Shown piece after piece: positions 50,438 to 62,100 of a stretch of 64,000 nucleotides of DNA (position 1 is the stretch's first letter; every line of letters starts with the position of its first letter). Position numbers and translations under genes: made by a program. Source of the DNA: Ptychodera flava. Its lineage: Eukaryota > Hemichordata > Enteropneusta > Ptychoderidae. Below the pieces are notes generated by a model, which saw nothing but the letters and a program-made list of their open reading frames with translations, ran no database searches and had not been told where the DNA came from. Where the stretch lies: NCBI RefSeq assembly GCF_041260155.1, contig NW_027248277.1, positions 9,755,675 through 9,819,674 on the forward strand, read 5' to 3'.

Positions 50438-52720
50438 GGGACTGGACATAAATTACAGGGGGGGGGGGTGGGCCGGTGTTTTTCGAAAAACCGCTGCGTA
50501 AAAAATAGTGACCCTTCAAAGTTCATGCACAAAAATTAGTGACCCTCCCCCTTATCCGTGCATGAAAATAAGTGACCCTCCCCTGTTACTGAATACCCCC
50601 AAAAAAACCCGCAATGTGTTAAAGACCCCCTTCTGACTTGCTATACTTTTTAAGTCGCCCTCCCGAAAGGAAGGCAATTAATGTGGCCGATATAATGCGT
50701 TGTCCAAAAAATATCAAATCATATGTGTGTTATTCATGTAAATGTACTTAGCTTGAAGTGGCAGGTAAAAAGTGCATGCCTGTACAAAAAATGTAATTTT
50801 TAGATTTTATCGATAATGTTGATTCACTATACATGTAGTCGACTATACGAAAACTACGAACGTGTATTTTCCAGTATAAAACTAGCTATATCTGTTTATA
50901 TACAGATGTTTAATAACTGATATAGATATACTTGATTAGCATGGGTTGTTTACAAGTGCACATGTGAACAAGATATTTGATTTTGGAATTTCTGTCAAAA
51001 TGTTGATTCACTATACATGGGAGTCTATGACAAAACTATACATGGGAGTCTATGACAAAACTGTCAAAAGATTTTCAGAATAAAAATTTGCACTATTTGT
51101 GCATATATGGACCCTGAATAATTGACATAATTGTGCTTGATTAGAAGAGGGTGGTAAAATGTGCATCTGTGTACAATAACTTTGTTTTTGGAATTTCGCA
51201 TAAAATGTTGATCCACTATACATGGGAGTCTATGACAAAACTGTAAAAAAAAATTTTTCAGAATTAAAAATATGCACTATTTGTGTATATATGACCCTGA
51301 ATAATTGACATAATTGCTTGATCAGAAGAGGGTGGTAACACATGCATCTGTGTACAATAACTTTGTTTTTGGAATTTCGCTCAGTGAAATGTGGATCCAT
51401 TATACATTGTAGTCTATGAAGAAACTATGAATAATTTTTTTTAAATACAAAACTTGGCAAATCTGTGTATTTATGTATGCTTGATTATTGATATTTATGT
51501 TCTTGATTAGACTAGAGTGGTTACAAGTCCATGTGTGTGCAAGAAATTTGATTTTGGAATTTCACCGAAATGTCGATTCACTATACATGGCAGTCTATGG
51601 TGAAACCCCATGAATAATTTTTTTCCAATACAAAAATAGGTAAATCTGTGCATCTATGTACACTCAATTATTGGTACTAATGTTCATGATTAGACTAGAG
51701 TGGTTTCAAGTCAATGGTTGTGCAAGAAATTTGATTTTGGCATATCACTTAAATGTCGATTTACTATACATGGCAGTCTATGATGAAACTATGAATAATT
51801 TTTTTCCAATACAAAAATAGGAAAATCTGTGCATTTATGTACACTTGATTATTGGTATTATGTTCATGATTAGACTAGAGTAGTTTCAAGTCAATGGGTG
51901 TGCAAGAAATTTGATTTTGGAATTTCACTGAAATGTCCATTCACTATACATGGCAGTCTATGATGAAACTATGAATAATTTTTTTCCAATACAAAACTTG
52001 GTAAACCTGTGCATTTATGTACACCTAATTATTAGTATTAATATTCATGATTAGACTAGAGTGGTTTCAAGTCAATGGTTGTGCAAGAAATTTGATTTTG
52101 GAATTTCACCAAAATGTTGATTCACTATACATTGTAGGCTATGAGGAAACTACAAATAACTCATAGGTTATCTGATCCTAAATTGTTATTCAAAAGTTGT
52201 TCGACCTGAAGCTTCCAGTTGTTATTGATGACACTATGCACTATTCTGACAGTTTGTATTCTGTCAATGTCCTCAAAAAATTAAAAAATGTACATACAGC
52301 AACATGAATGTTTGACACCGACCTATACCCAATGTATTGTCAATGGGAGAATTGTTATTGGAAAGAGTCATTATAGGGACAGTTATGCACAATAGTGTTG
52401 AATAAGTAGAAATCATGACAACTTAAATCAATGTGGCTGCTTGGATCATCAATACATTGTTTATTATACCTGAAATTTGCGCCCGAAGGGCGCGCCGAAA
52501 ATGGTAATGGCAGAAAATGAAAGTGCCAGGAGGTATTTTTTCTTTTTTCAGTATTCCATAACGTGCACATGCAATTTCAGCTTTGATGCATGAAAAAAGG
52601 TGACCCTCCCCCATAGGCTTGCACAAAATTTTATGACCCTTCAAAAATGCTTGCGCGAAAAATGGCGACCCACCCCCAAAAAACACCGGCCCACCCCCCC
52701 TGTAATTTGTGTCCAGTCCC
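50438..52720. mobile_element. 2.28 kb TIR element with TAA target duplication and proven empty site
   Basis: The left end GGGACTGGACATAAATTACA is mirrored at the right end with one difference; the repeats continue about 45 bp through a G-run and TGGGCCGGTG. TAA flanks both sides (50435-50437 and 52721-52723). Unit 1 of the array reads straight across the same point (GACTGTATGGTCTGTTTTAC near 42623), giving the empty site. Contents and design match the element at 33400-35158. No transposase is present, so it must have been mobilised in trans. Confidence 0.9.
50820..52150. repeat. Tandem repeat of about 180 bp inside the second TIR element
   Basis: CACTATACATGGGAGTC-type phrases recur near 51011, 51214, 51398, 51580, 51763, 51943 and 52125, mostly 180-184 bases apart, with shared GATTTTGGAATTTCAC before each. 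The unit is homologous to the array inside the 33.4 kb element. Confidence 0.9.
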
Positions 52721-52950
52721 TAAGGTCTGTTTTACGCGGATTGAATAAATATTTAAAATGACAGGTTGCAATTTTCCGAAAGCATATTCTCCAGATTTTC
52801 TTTTAAAATCGTATTGATTTCCAGTGAAGATAAGTGAGGATGTGATACACAACAAGTTGCGGTCCAAAATCATAGTATCTATGGCGAAAACCGTAGGCTT
52901 AACGGCGCCCTCAAACTTGCATGCCTTGTGTGTCAAACAACACAACTGTT
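52631..52950 (-). pseudogene. Last-exon-like ORF of the array, disrupted copy
   Basis: From CCLTHKACKFEGAV it aligns with the 42.6-42.9 kb ORF to about YSIRVKQT, where the 50438-52720 element interrupts it (insertion at the TAA near 52721). The rest of the exon resumes at about 50437 with a one-base loss and frame disruption. Confidence 0.5.
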
Positions 52951-53335
52951 TTATAGACGATCAGAGCTCAAGTGGAATTCATGTGTCTGGTTCGGGTAAG
53001 AGATGACACACCTATTCTGTGGTTGGACTTTTAAATGGGCAAAAAAAACCAAGAAACAGGGTTTATACTCAAACAGAGGAAAACTGGTGTACATTATCGG
53101 CAGCAATCCCACATTATAAAACTTTTGTTTTCGATGCTTCCGTTAGCGTCTTCAATAAAATCGGAAATATAATAGCATGTAAATTACAGCCAAGTTTGTA
53201 CACTAGTGTACACCACCAAAAACAAATAAGTTAGTTTGAGCTGCAGTGTTGTTTATCTCATTGCAGGTTAAAAATTATTTTGTTATAGAGCCTTGTCAAT
53301 GTAGATGAGAAATGAAGATCCTCGCCATTAATGAC

Positions 53336-53337
<2 letters not shown>

Positions 53338-53382
<45 letters not shown>
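53338..53382. repeat. (GA)n tract at array unit boundary
   Basis: GA microsatellite ending array unit 2, equivalent to the tracts at 43.2 and 55.2 kb. Confidence 0.95.
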
Positions 53383-53385
53383 TGA

Positions 53386-55226
53386 GTTAGAGTCTACTGT
53401 ACTCTACTGTATGTGAGTGGATGATCTGTGGTTGAGACGACCGTTTTCCACAAACGAAATTAAACTTTGGGGTAATTTTGTGAACGAAAAAAGCGCGTCA
53501 CTCTGATAAACTATTAGCTCTTGTCGTATAGCAACAGATTGTACAGGAGAGGTCATCTTTGTTTTCTGTGGAAAAATAACCGAAATATAACGCTAATTTT
53601 CTACACATTGTAACTGTCGTGAATAATAGCGGAATATCAACATGTTTCATTGGAGTCGTCTTACATTGAACAAATATGAATTTTTTTACCATTTATCTGT
53701 TTTTCGGTCACAGATGGAGTGATCTTGGAATGATAGTGAATGTACAATGACTTACTAACTCAATGTCAATCAGTCACACACCTTAAAGTATAGTAGTACG
53801 CGCTCAAAAACTGAAAGATTTTTCAACGTTTATTCCTCAAGGAAGCTCTAGATAGTTATCTTTCAAAATTAGGAATGAAATCAGGGGTTCGCCGTGCTTT
53901 GTTTCCAGTGTAGCCGATTACATTTTCAAAGTTTATTGTCTTCATAGCAGCTGGGAAAATATTCACAGCCAATTTCTGAGCCAGACTTTACTCGAAATAT
54001 AGGTGGCATTAAACTAGAACGAAGTATATATATTTAGTGTTTCTAAGTGATAAATATGGCCACTATATTATACGTCTTTGTTGAATTGTCCGCAACTAGA
54101 GGGTGAGCTAAGAAGCAAAGCTTTGAGACAATCACAAGCTGAGTTAGGTCACTGACCGATGTAGTGTTCTATGTTTGAACTGTAAGGTTTGACCGAGGCC
54201 ACCAACCGTACAGATGACAAGGGCATGGGCGACACAGACGATTACATAGTCTAGCTATTCACGGTGACTCTTATGGAGTGACTTTTAGCCATCGCGCTAG
54301 GTTGTTGTTTAGTGGTTTATGATTTTTTTTTACATAAATTGTTTATTTATTTCGAGAGCCAGCTCATACGTCAAAAATGTACAGAAAAAAAGGGGGGACA
54401 CAAACTATAAAAAAAACCTAATTCATGATGGAAATTAAAACTATCAGACAGAGAAACTTTAAAAGCAGTCAGAAAACAGTCTTTTCCAGAACAGGCTACC
54501 ACACATAATATATATATTGATAACAAGCTTGATTGTGTTCGCTCAGTCGAAAAGATCTCAGTCACAAGTTGGAAATTTTAAGGCTATCGCGCTAGGCGAC
54601 AGGCACTACAGAAAATCACTACTTCCTGGATTGAATAGAACTTAATTACGAGGATGAGTAAAATTAACATTCAAGAATGATAAGAATAATTACAAAACTC
54701 TTTGAAAGCGTTCGAAACATTCGAAGGCAATCTCTGTGGGTGATTGCGATAGACGCGGAATATCGTCCGGTACCGTTGCGTGAGGCCTAACCCGTGGGCA
54801 AAGGCGGCCTGTGATTGGAATAACAGAGGGACCGTATCTGTGCCAATCTGCATCCAAATCATACCTTCTGTCCCCGCCAGCTATGCTTTTTTGCCAGAGT
54901 TGTCCACTGAACAAAAAAAATACAGTTTTCCCACCTGATGCTGAATTTGACACCGTTCTTTAACAAATTTGCGATACGAATGACGAAATGGTGGAACCAT
55001 GAAAAAGTAAGAAGTCACACACTGTTTATGAGAGATTTACCGAAATTCACTGGAAATTGAACACAGTGTATCGACGTTGATAATTTACCATTAACATCAA
55101 GACATGCTTTTTTTTTGTTTCAATTTCCATAACGACAGACACTACATCAAAAATATAAGCAACTCACGAATATCAAGTTATATCCTTTGTTGATTTAAAT
55201 CATGGTTTAAAATGAAAATAGAACAT

Positions 55227-55270
<44 letters not shown>
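53386..55270. repeat. Tandem array unit 3, internally deleted
   Basis: Starts with the ATCTGTGGTTGAGACGACCG landmark and keeps CTATTCACGGTGACTCTTAT. It then jumps at about 54300-54550 to the GAGGATGAGTA region, omitting about 1.3 kb, and lacks the secreted-protein and last-exon ORFs before its GA tract at 55231-55268. Confidence 0.8.
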
Positions 55271-55272
<2 letters not shown>

Positions 55273-57330
55273 CTCCAGTCACTCTACTCTATGTGAGGGG
55301 AGGGTCTGTGGTTGGGGCAACCGTTTTCTGCTAACGGTATTAAAACTTTAGGGTAATTTCGTGAATGAAATAAGCGCGTCACTTGGATACATTATATGCT
55401 CTTGTCGGATAGCTTCAGATTGTATAGGCGAGGTCATCGTTTTTTTTTTTCTGTTGTGGAAAAATAACCAAAATATAATGCTAATTTTCTACATTTTGTA
55501 ACACTGCCGTGAGTAATAGCGGAGTACCAACATTTTTCATTGGAGTCGTCTAACATTGAACAAAAATGACACTTTTGACGTTTAATGTGTTTTTCGGTCA
55601 CCGATGGAGTGGTCTTGGAATGATAGTGAATGTACAATGACTAACTAACTCAATGTCAATCAGTCACACACCTTAAAGTACAGTAGCACGCGCTCGAAAA
55701 CTGAAAGATTTTCAAACGTTTGTTCCTCAAGGAACTCTGCATAGTTATCTTTCAAAATTAGGAATGAAATCAGGGGGTCGCCGAGCTTTCTTGCTAGTGT
55801 AGCCGATTGTCTTCATAGCAGCTGGGAAAATATTCATAGCCAATTTCTTGGCCGTACTTTACTCGAAATATAGGTGGCTTTAATCTAGAACGAAATTAAT
55901 ATATTTAGTGTTTCTAAGTGATAAATATGGCCACTATATTATACGTCTTTGTTGAATTGTCCGCAACTAGAGGGTGAGCTAAGAAGCAAAGCTTTGAGAC
56001 AATCACAAGCTGAGTTAGGTCACTGACCGATGTAGTGTTCTATGTTTGAACTGTAAGGTTTGATCAAGGCCACGAACCGTACAGATGATAAGGACGTGGA
56101 CGACGCAGACGATCACATAGTAAAGCTATTCACGGTCATTCTTATGGAGTGACGTTTACCCATCGCGCTAGGTAAAACTCTACTATGAACATCTAAATCT
56201 CGCCCTACCCTAAAGATATAAGAGACAGACTGCTTGTCAAGCATCTCCGTATATCATCGATTCAGTATGCTTTTACTATCATGTCTCATTTACATTAACA
56301 TCATCTTATTTCTAACCGTTCGAGTACAGTACATCCTCAGTTATGAATCACTCGACAGAAAAGTTTACATACACGTATAGCTCGTTCAAAACGGTACTTG
56401 AACAGGGCCTGTAGAACAGTAGAATTTGGAGGTGCAATTACTGTCTCTCCGCTCAGCTTGTTCGAAACTGCAGCCTATTCACTTTGTCTTGATGCGTATT
56501 GTGAGTGAACAAGCCAGGAATTCCTGATTCTTTGATCCTGGCAATTTGGAAAAAAAAATAGACTACATTTCTCCAGTGATCAGAAATTCACTTTTGCAAC
56601 CGTGCAAAATGTATGAACCCCCCCCCCCCCCCCAAAAAAAATGAATGCATTGAAAGCTTGTTCTTGAAGAAAAATACAGCTGTTGTTGATATCCGGCTTG
56701 TATTTTTTTTCTTCACACTTTATTTTATTCGTCTTGTCCTGCAGATTATTTATTGGTTGAAAAATTATTAAATTTTTGCGACGTTTGCTCCGGCAACCTA
56801 TATTGAAATGGAAAATTACCTGAGATACCGCAAGGTTTTCCGGTCGTTGTCACATGACACAGTAGACCAAAGCGTAAACAAGGCGCGTAAATAAAATTAG
56901 CGCACTTTAAGTTTACATGCATTTTAACTTCTATAGGAAAAGTTCAATGAAACGATCAATTTTCGAATAGTATTGATTTTTATCTGCTAAATATCTAATC
57001 AATCTATAGCCTTAGTTTTCATAAAAAAGAAGATACTTTGTGATAGAATATTTCGTTGTGATCGACCGATTGCGAAGGTGCAGCCGGTACAGTTCACTCT
57101 CAGTGTCTCTTGAATATACGGCCGGGGATGATTTTTTATTTTATTTCAATAATATGTGAAACGGCCAAGGTGAATGACAATTGATGATAACATAAAGGCA
57201 AATTTGCTACTATGGTAGTCTTATGCTCAATATAGCATCAATATTAATTTCATAAACCCACAATGTGCAAGCTGTGATATTTTTTATTTTGAACCATGAT
57301 TTTCGCTTAACCCGATGCTGTTTGGTACGG
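55271..57330. repeat. Tandem array unit 4, truncated
   Basis: Landmarks GGTCTGTGGTTGGGGCAACC, CTATTCACGGTCATTCTTAT and GATCGACCGATTGCGAAGG, then GAAACGGCCAAGGTGAATG at 57.16 kb. The array ends soon after at about 57.3 kb. A C17 homopolymer run followed by A7 lies near 56617. Confidence 0.8.
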
Positions 57331-57339
57331 TGGCCCTAC

Positions 57340-58330
57340 ACCGCCACGGAACTCTACTACTTTTGAATATAAACTCTAATTTTTCTTGTCAATATCTTTA
57401 ATATTTGTAAGAGATTTTATTTCTCCACCGCAAGCTTTTAATTTTGTACGGGCAACTTTATCTTAACATTATCTTAACTTTAACTTCTCGAAAGTAGTTT
57501 TAGTTTTAACAATAAACAAAATATGTTTCTCAAAAGTATTTTTTATTTTGTAAAACAAAGGTAAAATTTTTTCAAGATAACAAACTCCCCTACACGTCAT
57601 GGAAATTATTACTTTTGAACATAAACTCATATTTCTTGACAATATATTTAATATTTGTAAGAAATTTCATTTCTCCACAGCAAACTTTTATTTCTGAACG
57701 GGGAAACTTTATTTTTGGGGTAAACTGTTTTTAAAAACTTTTAAAAAAACACTTTAACTTTTAAAAAATAACTTTTACTTTGAACAAAATATTTGTTTCT
57801 GAAAAACGTTTTTATTTCGAAAAGAAGTAAAAATTGTTCACAGCAAGAGTTTAAGATTTTTGCTAAGCGCGAACTGAGTTACTTAAATGACATAACCTTA
57901 TGTTTTTAGAGCAGAAAACTTAAATTCTTAGAGAAAAGTTTTATTTTTCAGGAGTAAAATTAATTTCTTTATGGAAATAAGATTTTCTCAGAGCAGCAAA
58001 TTGAAATATAGTGAATAAAACTTTTTTCTCAATGGACAGAAATTATTTTCTGAAGACAACAAAACTAATTTTTTCAAGATATATTTTCTACATATGAGTG
58101 TGGTTTAAGAATTTGGTAAAACTGAACTGAGAAAGAACGAAAAAGGAAGGATGAAAAAGTCAAACTTACTTTTCTTCAGAGCGAAATTTATTTCTGAGAG
58201 GAGAAATATTTCATGTGAGGGCGCAATTACCTATAATGCATAGCAAACTCTTTCTAGCGAGAGTGAACATATTTTGGGAAGAGTAAAATATTTTTCCGAC
58301 GAGCAAAACTATTTTAACGGCGGCGGAAGT
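57340..58330. repeat. AT-rich segment with a roughly 245-bp duplication
   Basis: CTTGTCAATATCTTTAATATTTGTAAGAGATTT (57388 onward) recurs in diverged form at about 57635, followed in both by a TTTCTCCAC..GCAA..TTTT phrase. The rest is dominated by short AAACTTTTATTT-like words. No gene is seen. Confidence 0.6.
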
Positions 58331-58344
58331 TAAAGTATCCCACC

Positions 58345-58497
58345 ATGCAACACCCAAGTGTGATGACCCAGAGTCTCCGAGTTGGTAGCCGGTATCAGAC
58401 AGTTCGTGTTCGTGTCGGCTACATGGACGATCTGCTCTCCGAGACAACCATGACTGACTTCATCAGCGATACGGGCACGCCCGCCTATGGCGCGTAA
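58345..58497 (+). CDS. Short GC-rich ORF, possible terminal exon (50 codons)
   Basis: From ATG in a CACCATG context the frame reads MQHPSVMTQSLRVGSRYQTV and ends TGTPAYGA then TAA. GC content and codon balance contrast sharply with the AT-rich flanks, which suggests a real exon or a captured fragment. No partner exon, splice partner or family is recognised. A chance ORF remains possible. Confidence 0.3.
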   Translation: MQHPSVMTQSLRVGSRYQTVRVRVGYMDDLLSETTMTDFISDTGTPAYGA

Positions 58498-58500
58498 TCC

Positions 58501-58925
58501 AGGCCAATATTCTAACTCCCCATTTTCAACTATACAAAGCGATATTCAACATTCAAACTCCCCATTTTCAACTATACAAAGCGATATTCAACATTCAAAC
58601 TCTCCATTTTCAACTATACAAAGCGACATTCAACATTCAAACTCCCATTTTCAACTATACAAAGCGACATTATCAAGGCTAATATTCTAACTCCCCATTT
58701 TCAACTATACAAAGCGACATTCAACATTCAAACTCCCCATTTTCAACTATACAAAGGCCAATATTCGAACTCCCCATTTTCAACTATACAAAGCGACATT
58801 CAACATTCAAACTCCCCATTTTCAACTATAAGCTTAACTCAACATTCAACTATCGAACTCAACATTTGGGATTGCTATTCCCCATTTTCAACTTTCGAAC
58901 TCCACATTTTCAACTCTCGAACTCA
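58501..58925. repeat. 42-bp minisatellite
   Basis: Units of CATTCAAACTCCCCATTTTC followed by AACTATACAAAGCGA and TATTCAA, repeated seven to eight times with decay at both ends. The 42-bp unit keeps one frame open (a 14-residue repeat containing NSPFSTIQSDIQ), which explains the ORF there without needing a gene. Confidence 0.9.
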
Positions 58926-59027
58926 ACATTTAGGATTCGCATTCTCCCTAGGCATCCCTAACTTGCTTCATTGTAGTTACCCACGTTTTTCCTTCTGGGC
59001 TATACTACGTCAGAACGCGTCATAGAT

Positions 59028-59041
59028 ACGTCACATGACGT
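59028..59041. promoter_or_regulatory. Inverted CRE/ATF half-sites upstream of the G2E3-like gene
   Basis: ACGTCA and TGACGT are arranged head to head with a 2-base spacer, about 130 bases before the ATG at 59169. A further ACGTCA lies at about 59007. The placement suits a TATA-less proximal promoter, but binding is inferred from motif only. Confidence 0.4.
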
Positions 59042-59168
59042 GTCGGAGTTTTAGAGTTATTCCTATGTGATGTTCTAGAGGGTCCAAAAATATGAACGGA
59101 AACACTTGTGATGCTATAACTGCAGGATTTACCGCCGACCTCCGCCATCACTTAATTCGGTCGCTATC

Positions 59169-62100
59169 ATGTCGTCTAATGACAAGATCATGCGTGCGCC
59201 TCGATCAACGGAGAGAGACCGGTTAAGACGAGCAAGACGGCTATTAGAAATAGCCAATAACCTGATGACTGATCATTCAGACACTGGTACTCATGTTGAC
59301 ACGGATGAGCAGAGAGAAGAAGGGGGTGCACGTGGTCGTTTGATAGTGACATTGCTACTGCTAGTGCTACTGAAACTCAAGTAGGTACAAAAAATCTCAA
59401 CACTGCAGCTCAGGCGATGACTCCGAGTCCACATCAGGAGTTAAGGCATCTCTTTACCTTTCCCCGCAGTGGATCTGGAAGTCGGGATGGAAGCATTTGT
59501 CGACGTGAGCAAAGTAAAAAGAGATTTGGGGCGAAGAAAATGAAAACACAGTATTTTAGTTTCCCAGTTCCAGCTACCTGGACGCATACATTTTGCTGTT
59601 TACAAGAAGCTGGATGTAAATCTACACCAAGTTTACAAGAGAGAAACGAACTTCATTCAGTGGGACTAGGAACCCGCAAAATCAAATTCGACAAGGACGG
59701 TGACTTTGAGCACGTTAAAGAAGTTATTTACAAAGCCTTTCCAAATTAAAAGAAGGCGGAGGGTTTTTGCTATATCGATCATCTTCGGGAAAATCTACTA
59801 TGTTAGTAGAAGTATCAATGCCAGCAGGTGGGTACACTGTACCCTATCTTCGTGATGAATCATGTTTAAGGCAGGCGATGGCCTACATTGTGCCACTTCA
59901 GAAGAACCTCAAAGTTGATAAACAGGTGACAGAATCCCATAAGGAGGTAAGAGTACTAATTATATTAAAAAATTAACCCTTTTCCTGCCAAGTCCATATT
60001 TTCACCATCAGGTCAAGATGGTTAAAATTAATTAAACACAACATATTCCATATGGTGTATTTTAACATAATACTGTACATTTGAAAGCTGCTGAAAACAT
60101 AAATACTGTAAACTTGATTTTTTTGGACTAAAGATTCTATAACTGACCAAGCCAAGTGGTGAAATACGTCATGTTTTGGCTCAACACCGCTTTTTTTACT
60201 GACTTGGCTGATGGGGAAACGATACTGTCTGACAGGAAAAGGGTTAAAAGTCAAATCAAACACACACACACATTCATACATATACACACAGTTGTGTATG
60301 TGTGTGATAGTGGAAAGAAAGTGCTCTAAACAAACAGGCTCACAATTGTGTCGATGCGGAGATGTATCCCTTTTATTTGATTTTGAAGTAAGGAGGTTGA
60401 AGTTTCAGAGTTACATGACACTGAAATGTCCCTTACCCCATGACTGTGTACATGTCATTTAAATTATGATAAATTTAAGCTTGTGAAACAAATTGACGGC
60501 TCGACAGTGTTTAAATGTCACATTATCAGTGCCATTTTCCCAAAGTAAGATTTTTTTAGTTGCCGTACAATTTGCGTATAGAAAAAAACAACTTAGCGCT
60601 CTTTGAAATGCAATGACAATGGTAGGGAAATTTCATGACAAATTTTGAAGGAAAAAGCACCGAGTCAGCATTTATTCTATAATTGATATTTGTGGTATGA
60701 ATATTTTGAGATCAAAAGTGTTAAAGTGAGTGCAAAAATAGAGCATGGTGACATAGCATTTTCTTGTACATATTTTGATTTATTGTCTGCATACATCTGA
60801 ATAATTCTTGAAAATTTTAGGAAATGTACAATATTATGAGTGGTTACAAGTATTTTTACAAACAACCCTATGGTATATGATAATCTCATGTTTCTACTGC
60901 AGAGACCCCTATTTTAAGGAGTATTTGAATTATCACACCTTTAAGTGGCTTTGTCCCTTTAGCCATAGCTTTCCGCAAATTACCTGACAAAAATTGGGTC
61001 TGCAGTGTAAAACACCAGAGCTCACATTACATATGATGATAAATAGGTCTTATCACATGTCATTAATATCAGATGTTAACTTTGCATTGCCACTGACCCA
61101 TATTTCAAGGTTTGGCCTTAGCTTATGTTGTCATCCCTAGGATTTCACAGTTTGATAAATTAGCAGACAAAATATGATGTTACTTACAGTAATATGATAC
61201 CACTTTATTTCAATTTTTAAAAAGTAGTCAATAGCAATTATGAAAGTTTCACCCATAAAGTAGTTAGGTCATCATCAATATGGTACTTGCACAACTCATG
61301 ACATGAAATTGTACTGTTAAAGAAATGGGTCTAAACCTGTCATAACTGTCTTTCCTCTCTCTCTTTCATTGGAATGAAATAGACTGACCATGAATGTACA
61401 TGTATATTGGACCAATATAAATTAAGCCAAGACTTGGTAGGTGTAAATCAACAAATGTAGAGATATTGGTCATTGCAAAGACAATGTAAGCAGTCCTTCC
61501 CTTTTTTGTTTTATTGATATGATCTTGTGTGCATGTCCATTAACATGGTCCACAATGTTGTTTCTCAAATCAGCAGCATTCAGATTTACCGGTATTGGTA
61601 GCAAAAGTGCCATGCCTTGTCTGTTCTAAAGAAGTAGCAATCACAGAGATGAAAAGTCATATGGCAACATGCTGTGACTTATCCAGTGATGACGACCTTG
61701 AAGAAATTGAAGCAAACAGCAACGTTGGGAATGACAATTCAACTTTACCAGGTTTTAATTCTGAAGCAGCATCCACATCAAGTTCTGGATGTGACAAAAA
61801 GACTGAAGATTTTAAGGTATTTTAAATGATTTAAAGGGACATATAATAAGCAGTCACTTTTGGTTATAACAGTTTCTTAGCACTCTTAACCCTTATCACT
61901 TCCCCATCACAACTCAGTGATATTGGGCCAAAAATACCAGTATATGTATTACCACCCATTTGGCTAGTTCTTTTCCAACAGCTTTAGTCCATAAAAATCA
62001 TGTTTAAAGTATCTGTAATTTCAGGGGCCTTCAAATGTTCAATTTTTTGTTACAATGGATGAAATGGGACATATTGTACTTCACTATTTTTAAAGAACTT

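Larger units (their letters stand above)
48778..53385. repeat. Tandem array unit 2, right part
   Basis: Resumes with GAAACGGCCAAGGTGAATG, then GAGGATGAGCA (49.2 kb), ACTCACGAATATCA (49.7 kb), the nonsense-bearing secreted-protein exon (50.1-49.7 kb) and the last-exon-like ORF, and ends in a GA tract. Without the two insertions unit 2 is about 4.1-4.2 kb, matching unit 1. Confidence 0.85.

Noticed and set aside
58487..58690. ORF with a 14-residue repeat
   Set aside because: The 42-bp minisatellite unit is a multiple of three, which keeps the frame open without coding function; flanking units shift frame.
58501..58925. CRISPR-like array
   Set aside because: Units are adjacent without unique spacers; it is a minisatellite in a eukaryotic genome.
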